From positions 1 through 13,677 of the forward strand of contig CADCEQ010000057.1 in assembly GCA_902800435.1 (NCBI GenBank): a stretch of 13,677 bases of DNA. Direction: 5' to 3'. The notes beneath the pieces were generated by a model. That model ran no database searches. It saw only the letters and a list, made by a program, of their open reading frames with translations, and was not told the origin of the DNA. Position numbers and translations under genes: made by a program. This document shows positions 8,016-13,677 of the stretch, piece by piece (position 1 is the stretch's first letter; each line of letters opens with the position of its first letter). This DNA comes from an uncultured Prevotellaceae bacterium (GTDB taxonomy: Bacteria; Bacteroidota; Bacteroidia; Bacteroidales; Bacteroidaceae).

Positions 8016-9227
8016 ATGAAGAATTTTTTGTTAGTACTACTCTCTTTTTTCCTTTGCACGACAAAGGTGGTGGCTCAGACGGAAGTCTTTGCGGCCGATA
8101 CACTCATGACCGACACAAGGCCTTGGACTGAGCGCCTCAAGGCACGGATGGACTCGATACTGACGTCGCCCCTGCTTGAGACGACACAATTGGGACTGAT
8201 GGTCTACGACCTGACCGCCGACTCGACGGTCTATACCTATAACCACCGGCAGCGGCTGCGCCCGGCATCGACGATGAAGCTGCTGACGGCCATCACCGCC
8301 CTCGACCGGCTCGGTGCCGACTATCAGTTGCGCACGTCGCTTTATATCACCGGGCGTATTGCCGGGAACACGCTCATTGGCAACGTCATCTGCGTGGGCG
8401 GCATGGACCCGATGTTCGACCGCACCGATATGCAGGCCTTTGTCAGTCAGCTGCGCCAGATGGGCATCGCAACCATTCAGGGGCGCATCGTCGGCGACAC
8501 ATCGTTCAAGGATGCCGACCGCCTGGGCGAGGGCTGGTGCTGGGACGACGACAACCCCGTGCTGACACCGCTGCTCTGCGACCGCAAGGATACGTTTGTC
8601 GAACAGTTTACTGCCGAGCTGAAGCGCGGCGGCATCACCGTCAGCGCACAGGGCGCGGCGGCAAACCAGCCCCGGGCCACCCGCCGACTCGTCGGCACCC
8701 GGAGCCATAGCATCGCCCAGGTGCTGGTGGATATGATGAAGGAGAGCGACAACCTCTATGCCGAGTCGATGTTCTACCAGTTGGCCACCCTCACCAACAA
8801 CAAGACGGCAACCGCCAAACTGGCTGCCTCGCAGGTGCGCCAGACCATCCAGCGCGCGGGCCTGCAGCCAGGCGACTACCGCATAGCCGACGGTTCTGGA
8901 CTGTCGCTCTACAACTATGTGTCGGCCGAGCTTGAGGTGACCTTCCTGCGCTATGCCTGGCAGCACGAGCAGGTTTATATTCCGCTTTACGACGCCCTGC
9001 CCATTGCCGGCCTTGACGGCACGCTGAAGAGCCGTATGCAGAAGGGGCGCGCCATCGACAATGTCCACGCCAAGACGGGGTCGGTGTCGGGCATCTCCAG
9101 TCTGGCGGGCTATTGCACGTCGGCTGAGGGTCACCAGTTGGCTTTCTGCATTATCAACCAGGGCGTCAGGCAGATGTCCGACGGGCGCAATATGCAGGAC
9201 AGCCTCTGCGAGGCCATGTGCAGGTAA
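8016..9227 (+). CDS. dacB: D-alanyl-D-alanine carboxypeptidase/endopeptidase, PBP4 (S13) family
   Basis: This periplasmic penicillin-binding protein removes the terminal D-Ala from peptidoglycan stem peptides and may cut D-Ala-mDAP crosslinks. The 403-residue product begins with a lysine and a hydrophobic core (residues 2-20) with likely signal peptidase I cleavage after VVA (18-20). The nearby Cys14 lacks a lipobox. All three catalytic motifs are present: STMK with nucleophile S85 and K88, SDN (244-246), and KTG (353-355). DGSGLS (292-297) is a further S13 signature. The segment between STMK and SDN is about 160 residues against roughly 240 in E. coli DacB, so the inserted domains are shorter. 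The start at 8016 is the only one that keeps the signal peptide. It is the first gene of a likely operon; mutY follows after 13 bases. Confidence 0.93.
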   Translation: MKNFLLVLLSFFLCTTKVVAQTEVFAADTLMTDTRPWTERLKARMDSILTSPLLETTQLGLMVYDLTADSTVYTYNHRQRLRPASTMKLLTAITALDRLGADYQLRTSLYITGRIAGNTLIGNVICVGGMDPMFDRTDMQAFVSQLRQMGIATIQGRIVGDTSFKDADRLGEGWCWDDDNPVLTPLLCDRKDTFVEQFTAELKRGGITVSAQGAAANQPRATRRLVGTRSHSIAQVLVDMMKESDNLYAESMFYQLATLTNNKTATAKLAASQVRQTIQRAGLQPGDYRIADGSGLSLYNYVSAELEVTFLRYAWQHEQVYIPLYDALPIAGLDGTLKSRMQKGRAIDNVHAKTGSVSGISSLAGYCTSAEGHQLAFCIINQGVRQMSDGRNMQDSLCEAMCR

Positions 9228-9232
9228 TCAAT

Positions 9233-9240
9233 AAGGAAAG
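9233..9240 (+). promoter_or_regulatory. Purine-rich ribosome-binding stretch before mutY
   Basis: AAGGAAAG directly precedes the mutY ATG at 9241. The GG core is only four bases from the start, close for a classic Shine-Dalgarno site. It supports this start but, in a phylum that rarely relies on such sites, is weak evidence. Confidence 0.35.
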
Positions 9241-10239
9241 ATGAACGACTTCGCCCTGACGCTGATAGAATGGTTTCGTGAGAACGGCCGCGACCTGCCC
9301 TGGCGGCAGACCCGCGACCCCTACGCCATCTGGCTGTCGGAGATTATCCTGCAGCAGACGCAGGTCCGTCAGGGCTGGGAATACTGGGAGCGCTTCATGC
9401 GCCGCTGGCCGACGGTCGCCGACCTTGCCGCTGCTACTGAGGATGAAGTGCTGCGCGAGTGGCAGGGCCTCGGCTACTATAGCCGCGCCCGCAACCTCCA
9501 CGCCGCCGCCCGCCAAATCATTGCGTGTGGCGGTTTCCCCACCACCATCGAAGGCCTCCGCGCCCTGAAGGGCATCGGCGACTACACCGCCGCCGCCATC
9601 GGCTCCTTCGCCTTCGGCCTCCCCGCCGCCGTCGTCGACGGCAATGTCTACCGTGTCCTTGCCCGCCACTACGGCATCGCCACCCCCATCAACACCACCG
9701 AGGGCAAGAAGGAGTTCGCCGCCCTCGCCCAGTCCCTCCTCCCCGAAGGTTCGCAGTGCAGCGGCGGTGCCGCTGCCTACAACCAGGCCATCATGGACTT
9801 CGGCGCCACTCTCTGCACCCCGCAGTCGCCCCGCTGTCAGCAGTGCCCCCTTATGGAAACCTGCGCCGCCTTGCGCGAGGGCAGGGTAGGGCAGCTCCCC
9901 GTGAAGCTCAAGACCACGAAGGTCAAGGAGCGCCGCCTCACCTATGTCTATATACGCTGTAATGGCTATACCGCCATCCACCGCCGCCCTGCCGGCGACA
10001 TCTGGCAGGGCCTCTACGAACCGCTGCTCACCAGTCATGTCCCGTCTGGCGCAATATTATTGCGCCGTAACCAGAAGCACGTCCTCACCCACCGCGTCAT
10101 CTACGCCGACTTCTATCTCTGGACTCCTGCTGAACGCCCGCAGCTGCCCGAGGGCTACATTTGGATTCCCGAACAGGACATCGACCAATACGGCGTGCCC
10201 CGACTCATTGAAATACTCTTAGAACAACTGCCGCAATGA
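9241..10239 (+). CDS. mutY: A/G-specific adenine DNA glycosylase MutY
   Basis: MutY excises adenine mispaired with 8-oxoguanine, preventing G:C to T:A mutations. The 332-residue protein shows the catalytic glutamate E34 in LSEIILQQTQV, the helix-hairpin-helix LKGIGDYTAAAI (109-120), the catalytic aspartate D133 in VVDGNVYRVLAR, and the [4Fe-4S] ligands C192, C199, C202 and C208 with C-X6-C-X2-C-X5-C spacing. The conserved aspartate and E34 together mark MutY rather than endonuclease III, which uses a lysine. A C-terminal NUDIX-like domain from about 230 (YVYIRCNGYTAIHRRP) recognises 8-oxoguanine in known MutY proteins. It lies 13 bases after dacB and its TGA overlaps the ftcD ATG (ATGA), suggesting translational coupling. 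A 19-base palindrome sits in the C-terminal domain coding sequence. Confidence 0.96.
   Translation: MNDFALTLIEWFRENGRDLPWRQTRDPYAIWLSEIILQQTQVRQGWEYWERFMRRWPTVADLAAATEDEVLREWQGLGYYSRARNLHAAARQIIACGGFPTTIEGLRALKGIGDYTAAAIGSFAFGLPAAVVDGNVYRVLARHYGIATPINTTEGKKEFAALAQSLLPEGSQCSGGAAAYNQAIMDFGATLCTPQSPRCQQCPLMETCAALREGRVGQLPVKLKTTKVKERRLTYVYIRCNGYTAIHRRPAGDIWQGLYEPLLTSHVPSGAILLRRNQKHVLTHRVIYADFYLWTPAERPQLPEGYIWIPEQDIDQYGVPRLIEILLEQLPQ
10048..10066. repeat. Perfect palindrome inside mutY
   Basis: GGCGCAATATTATTGCGCC has two exact 9-base arms around a single central T. It encodes Gly-Ala-Ile-Leu-Leu-Arg (from residue 270) using ATA, TTA and TTG codons, whereas neighbouring genes almost always use ATC and CTG/CTC. 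It could form a cruciform, be a protein-binding site, or be chance. Confidence 0.85.
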
Positions 10240-11165
10240 ACAGAATCATGGAATGCGTGCCCAACTACAGTGAGGGCCGCGACAAGACCGTCATCAACCA
10301 GATTGCCGACGCCATCGGGAGTGTCAGCGCCGTCAAGGTGCTGAACGTCGACCCTGGAGCCGACGCCAACCGCACCGTCATCACCTTTGCCGGTGAGCCG
10401 GAAGCTGTCAGCGAGGCCGCCTTCCGTGGCGCGAAGGCCGCCAGCGAGTTCATCGACATGAGCCACCATCACGGCACTCATCCCCGCATCGGCGCCACCG
10501 ACGTGCTGCCCTTCGTGCCTGTCCGTGGCATCACCCTCGACGAGTGCGCACATCTGGCCCGACAGTTAGGCCGCCGCATGGCCGACGAGTTAGGCATTCC
10601 CGTCTACCTCTACGAGGCTGCTGCTCTTCGCCCTGAGTTCCGCAACCTCGCCGTTTGCCGTGCCGGCGAGTATGAAGGCATTGCCGAGAAGCTGGCTGAC
10701 CCATCCCGTTGCCCTGACCTGCTGCCCTCAGGCGTTTCAAATCATAAACACAGCGGTTGTTCCGTCGTCGGTGCCCGCGACTTCCTCATCGCCGTCAACT
10801 TCAACCTCGCCACCACATCCGTAGATACCGCCACCGCCATCGCCCGGCAAGTACGTGAGCACGGCTACCAAGGCCGTCCCGGCACGCTGAAGTGCGTCAA
10901 GGCTATCGGCTGGTACATCCCTGAGTACGGCTTCGCCCAGGTCAGCTGCAACCTGACCAACTTCCACGTCACCTCGCTGCGCCAGCTCTTCGACGAGGTG
11001 AGCCGCGTGGCCCTGCTCCAAGGCACCCGCGTCACTGGCACCGAGATTATCGGTCTTGTTCCCGAGGAGGCACTATTCCCCGATGCCGTCAGCTATCTTG
11101 GGCTCGAGCAGCTGCGCCCCTTCCGCCAGGAGGAGAAAGTGTTAGAATATGTATTGAACAGATAG
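10236..11165 (+). CDS. ftcD: Glutamate formimidoyltransferase (FtcD formiminotransferase domain)
   Basis: The enzyme moves the formimino group of N-formimino-L-glutamate, the end product of histidine breakdown, to tetrahydrofolate, giving glutamate and 5-formimino-tetrahydrofolate. The 309-residue product begins MNRIMECVPNYSEGRD, the family signature, and carries HHHGTHPRIGATD (77-89). H82 in this motif matches the catalytic His82 of the mammalian enzyme. A later HSGCSVVGARDFLIAVNFN segment (about 172-190) belongs to the second formiminotransferase subdomain. There is no cyclodeaminase domain, so a separate formiminotetrahydrofolate cyclodeaminase is needed; neither it nor hutH, hutU or hutI is in the window. 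The start overlaps the mutY stop by four bases and purN follows after three, placing it in the dacB-mutY-ftcD-purN cluster. An AT-rich tail (leucine as TTA and TTG) marks the junction with purN. Confidence 0.94.
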   Translation: MNRIMECVPNYSEGRDKTVINQIADAIGSVSAVKVLNVDPGADANRTVITFAGEPEAVSEAAFRGAKAASEFIDMSHHHGTHPRIGATDVLPFVPVRGITLDECAHLARQLGRRMADELGIPVYLYEAAALRPEFRNLAVCRAGEYEGIAEKLADPSRCPDLLPSGVSNHKHSGCSVVGARDFLIAVNFNLATTSVDTATAIARQVREHGYQGRPGTLKCVKAIGWYIPEYGFAQVSCNLTNFHVTSLRQLFDEVSRVALLQGTRVTGTEIIGLVPEEALFPDAVSYLGLEQLRPFRQEEKVLEYVLNR

Positions 11166-11168
11166 AAT

Positions 11169-11753
11169 ATGAAAAAAGTAAATATAGCCATCTTCGTGTC
11201 GGGAAGCGGCACGAACTGCGAAAATCTCATCCGCTATTTCGAGGGCAGCGACCGCGTCAACTGCGCCCTCGTCGTCAGTAACAAGGCCGACGCATTGGCA
11301 CTCGACCGGGCTACGCGCCTCGGGGTGCCGACTGCCGTCACGCCGAAGGCTCAGTTGAACGACCCGCAGGTCATGCTGCCGTTGCTCCGTGAGCACGCCA
11401 TTGACTTCATCGTGCTGGCGGGCTTCCTGCCATTGGTTCCCGACTTCCTTATCGACGCCTTCCCGCGCCGCATCGTCAACCTTCACCCCGCGCTGCTGCC
11501 TAAGTATGGCGGCAAGGGCATGTGGGGCCACCACGTCCACGAGGCCGTGAAGGCTGCCGGAGAAAAAGAGACGGGCATGACCGTTCATTGGGTCACGCCC
11601 GTCTGTGATGGTGGTGAGATAATTGCTCAGTATCGTTGTGAGCTCAGTCCTGACGATACCGTCGACGACATTGCTGAGAAAGAGCATCAACTTGAGATGG
11701 CTCACTTCCCGCAGATTGTCGAGCGGGTGCTGCTGGCTACTTTTTCAGAATAG
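11169..11753 (+). CDS. purN: Phosphoribosylglycinamide formyltransferase PurN
   Basis: PurN transfers the formyl group of 10-formyl-tetrahydrofolate to glycinamide ribonucleotide, the third step of purine synthesis. The 194-residue protein has the phosphate-binding SGSGTNCENLI (11-21), a folate-pocket segment IVLAGFLPLVP (81-91), NLHPALLPKYGGKGMWG (104-120) and HWVTPVCDGGEIIAQ (140-154). N104, H106 and D147 align with the catalytic Asn-His-Asp triad of E. coli PurN (N106, H108, D144). It starts three bases after ftcD and is the last gene of the cluster. Its last 17 bases overlap the 3' end of the minus-strand DUF4298 gene, and no terminator hairpin is evident between them. No other purine genes are nearby. 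Confidence 0.95.
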   Translation: MKKVNIAIFVSGSGTNCENLIRYFEGSDRVNCALVVSNKADALALDRATRLGVPTAVTPKAQLNDPQVMLPLLREHAIDFIVLAGFLPLVPDFLIDAFPRRIVNLHPALLPKYGGKGMWGHHVHEAVKAAGEKETGMTVHWVTPVCDGGEIIAQYRCELSPDDTVDDIAEKEHQLEMAHFPQIVERVLLATFSE

Positions 11754-12039
11754 CCGTAACGGCTTCCAGCAGTCTGACGGTCAGTTCGCGGTTGTCAGAA
11801 AGAACGTTCCAGATAGCGTCTTCTGACAGCACGCCGCGCCGCAACGAGGGAGGCAGCTCGCCTGCCTCGTCGGCAGCGAAGTCCTGCTTCCATTCGTCGC
11901 TGGTATAGTAAGCATCCAACTGGCTGATGTCGTCCTGCGCCTCGTTGTACTTCTCAAGGGCAGCCGACAAATCCATTACGGCGCTCGACGCCCGGTCGAG
12001 GCGCAGTTCCATCTGTTTGATGCGTTCTATCTGTTCCAT
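11737..12039 (-). CDS. DUF4298 family protein of unknown function
   Basis: This is a 100-residue, soluble, acidic protein of unknown function. Residues 1-45 are predominantly helical in character with a charged, heptad-like pattern (MEQIERIKQMELRLDRASS onward), consistent with a short coiled coil. The second half has the conserved features of DUF4298: YYTSDEWKQDF (44-54), the acidic turn DEAGELPPSLRRGVLSED (57-74) and DNREL (82-86). No signal peptide, membrane segment or obvious catalytic motif is visible. Its ATG (12039-12037) overlaps the stop of the upstream acyl-CoA dehydrogenase by one base (TAATG), so it is almost certainly co-transcribed and probably translationally coupled. Its 3' end overlaps purN by 17 bases. 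The family assignment is from memory of the conserved pattern; a role with the dehydrogenase is inference only. Confidence 0.8.
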   Translation of the reverse strand: MEQIERIKQMELRLDRASSAVMDLSAALEKYNEAQDDISQLDAYYTSDEWKQDFAADEAGELPPSLRRGVLSEDAIWNVLSDNRELTVRLLEAVTAILKK

Positions 12040-13677
12040 TACTGGGCACGGAAACTGTCGAGGTCTTCTGCCTTGAACATTCTGATGTAGGTCGACTTGC
12101 CTGCCACATCCTCTTCGGTCATGCGCACATAGACGTGGGCGCTCTTCTCGAAGAGTTCAGGAGCAGCGGTGGCATCGCGGAGGATGAGGAGTGACATGAC
12201 GAGCTCGGCAGTCATATCATAGAGCCGACGAGCCAAGAAGTCAAGAGCATCCTGATTCTCCAGAGCCTTCACATAATTGAGAGCCTCCTCGTAAGCAGCA
12301 ATCAGTACACCAACGCGGTTCTTCAGTCTCTGCAGATTCTCGCTGATCTCCAGTGCCTCATACATCTCCTTCAGGTTGTTGAGCATCGTGCCGTTGGTGA
12401 TGTAGCGGATGGCGGCGACGACCTGCAGCTGGGTGGTACCTTCGTAGATAGAGAAGATGCGGGCGTCGCGATAGAGGCGCTGGCTCTTGTACTCCATGAT
12501 GAAGCCCGAACCGCCGTGGATAGAGATGGCATCGTAGGCGTTCTGGTTGGCATACTCAGAGTTCATACCCTTGGCCAGCGGCGTGAAGGCATCAGCCAGG
12601 CGCTGGTACTTTTTCATTTCCTGCTTCTCCTCGGGCGTGAGCTTGCGGTCGCGCTCAATGTCCTCAAGGCACTTGTATATGTCGACGTAGCAGGCTGTCT
12701 CGTAAAGCAGCGAACGGCCGGCATCCAGCTTGGCCTTCATGCGGCTCAGCATATCATAGACGGCGGGGAAGTTGATGATCTTGTCACCAAACTGCTGACG
12801 TTCCTTGGCGTAAGCCAGACCTTCGTTGTAAGCCTCCTGCTCTACACCTACTGACTGTGCAGCGATACCGAGACGGGCGCCGTTCATCAGGGCCATCACG
12901 TACTTGATGAGGCCGAGACGGGTCGATCCGCAAAGTTCTGCCTTGGCATTCTTGTAGGTGAGCTCACAGGTTGGCGAACCGTGGATACCAAGCTTGTGCT
13001 CGATGTGACGTACGTTTACACCGCCTTGGCGCTTGTCGTAGATGAACATCGACAGACCGCGGCCGTCCTTCGTGCCCTCCTCAGAGCGTGCCAGCACGAG
13101 GTGGATGTCAGAGTCACCATTGGTGATGAAGCGCTTCACACCGTTCAGGCGCCAGCAGTTCTCTTTCTCATCGAAGGTAGCCTTCAGCATGACACGCTGC
13201 AGGTCAGAACCGGCATCGGGCTCTGTCAGGTCCATTGACATACCCTCACCGGCACAGACACGGGGAATATACTTCTGGCGCTGTTCCTCAGAACCGAACT
13301 CATAGAGCGTATCGATACACGACTGCAGGCTCCAGATGTTCTGGAAACCGGCATCGGCAGCCGAAATCATCTCGCTCAGCATTGAGAACACAGCGTTGGG
13401 CAGGTTCAGACCGCCGTAACGACGGGGCATACTTACACCCCACAGACCAGCCTTACGGGTGGCGTCGAGGTTTTCGTAAGTCTTAGAGGCGTAGATCATA
13501 CGGCCGTTCTCGAGGTGCGGACCTTCCAGGTCGACGCTCTCAGAGTTTGGCTCGATGATGTTGGCAGCCACGTCGCCCGTGATGTCGAGAATCTGCTTGT
13601 AGTTCTCGATGGCATCGCCCAGGTCAACGGGAGCGTAGTCATATTCTTTCGCATCAGCGAAACCCTTTTCTTTCAGC
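12039..13677 (-). CDS. Acyl-CoA dehydrogenase (5' partial)
   Basis: This flavoprotein oxidises an acyl-CoA thioester to the 2-enoyl-CoA and passes electrons to electron-transfer flavoprotein. The frame stays open to the right edge (first complete codon at 13676), so the GTG at 13571 is not the true start. 545 residues are visible, numbered from 13676, and roughly 20-40 N-terminal residues are missing. Motifs: TEPDAGSD (151-158, acyl-CoA/FAD contacts), KERQQFG (291-297), HGGSGF (387-392) and IYEGTTQLQ (410-418), where E412 matches the catalytic base of medium-chain acyl-CoA dehydrogenase (E376). An extra charged segment around 340-360 and about 125 residues after the catalytic Glu exceed the ~380-residue classical enzymes and fit the large ~560-600-residue subfamily. 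Substrate is unknown. Electron-transfer flavoprotein genes may lie upstream but are outside the window. Confidence 0.92.
   Translation of the reverse strand, partial: LKEKGFADAKEYDYAPVDLGDAIENYKQILDITGDVAANIIEPNSESVDLEGPHLENGRMIYASKTYENLDATRKAGLWGVSMPRRYGGLNLPNAVFSMLSEMISAADAGFQNIWSLQSCIDTLYEFGSEEQRQKYIPRVCAGEGMSMDLTEPDAGSDLQRVMLKATFDEKENCWRLNGVKRFITNGDSDIHLVLARSEEGTKDGRGLSMFIYDKRQGGVNVRHIEHKLGIHGSPTCELTYKNAKAELCGSTRLGLIKYVMALMNGARLGIAAQSVGVEQEAYNEGLAYAKERQQFGDKIINFPAVYDMLSRMKAKLDAGRSLLYETACYVDIYKCLEDIERDRKLTPEEKQEMKKYQRLADAFTPLAKGMNSEYANQNAYDAISIHGGSGFIMEYKSQRLYRDARIFSIYEGTTQLQVVAAIRYITNGTMLNNLKEMYEALEISENLQRLKNRVGVLIAAYEEALNYVKALENQDALDFLARRLYDMTAELVMSLLILRDATAAPELFEKSAHVYVRMTEEDVAGKSTYIRMFKAEDLDSFRAQ

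Noticed and set aside
7961..8059. 33-residue N-terminal extension of NadB from the ATG at 8059
   Set aside because: It would overlap the dacB start and both promoter boxes, while the FAD-binding domain starts normally at 7960.
11143..11171. Direct repeat TAGAATATG at the ftcD-purN junction
   Set aside because: Two 9-base AT-rich copies at a gene junction are easily explained by low-structure sequence around a start codon and by chance.
13042..13571. GTG at 13571 as the acyl-CoA dehydrogenase start
   Set aside because: The same frame continues upstream to the window edge with family-like sequence (YDYAPVDLGDAIENYKQILD), so the gene is cut by the window.

Overview
The window looks like a chromosomal segment of an anaerobic Bacteroidota, most likely a Prevotella-like Bacteroidales with fairly GC-rich coding DNA. 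Three things point there: a large SprA/Sov-type type IX secretion protein, TAnnTTTG-type -7 promoter boxes (the Bacteroidota sigma-ABfr consensus), and a near absence of strong Shine-Dalgarno sequences. The genus is an inference. No tRNA, rRNA, CRISPR array, transposase or phage gene is visible.

Layout. Bases 1-6009 (+) hold the last ~2002 residues of SprA/Sov, the giant outer-membrane translocon of the type IX secretion system; its start lies outside the window. Bases 6010-6367 are a 358-base non-coding gap between two convergent genes. It is filled with inverted repeats and one strong hairpin. nadB (L-aspartate oxidase, NAD biosynthesis) runs on the minus strand from 7960 to 6368. A 55-base divergent promoter region (7961-8015), built as a near-symmetric inverted repeat of two -7 boxes, separates nadB from a rightward four-gene cluster.

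The cluster is dacB-like D-Ala-D-Ala carboxypeptidase (8016-9227), mutY adenine glycosylase (9241-10239), ftcD glutamate formimidoyltransferase (10236-11165) and purN GAR formyltransferase (11169-11753). Gaps are 13, -4 and 3 bases, so it is probably one transcript. It joins cell-wall trimming, repair of oxidised-guanine mismatches, and two folate one-carbon enzymes: FtcD loads a formimino group on tetrahydrofolate, and PurN spends 10-formyl-tetrahydrofolate on purine synthesis. purN meets a minus-strand pair tail to tail with a 17-base overlap of coding ends. That pair is a large acyl-CoA dehydrogenase (truncated by the window's right edge) followed, with a one-base stop/start overlap, by a 100-residue DUF4298 protein.

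Most of the window is ordinary core genome. The points most worth a second look are the mirrored divergent promoter with an apparently near-leaderless dacB mRNA, the repeat-filled gap after sprA, a perfect palindrome written in atypical codons inside mutY, and the DUF4298/acyl-CoA dehydrogenase coupling. I see no clear sign of a wholly new multi-gene system.
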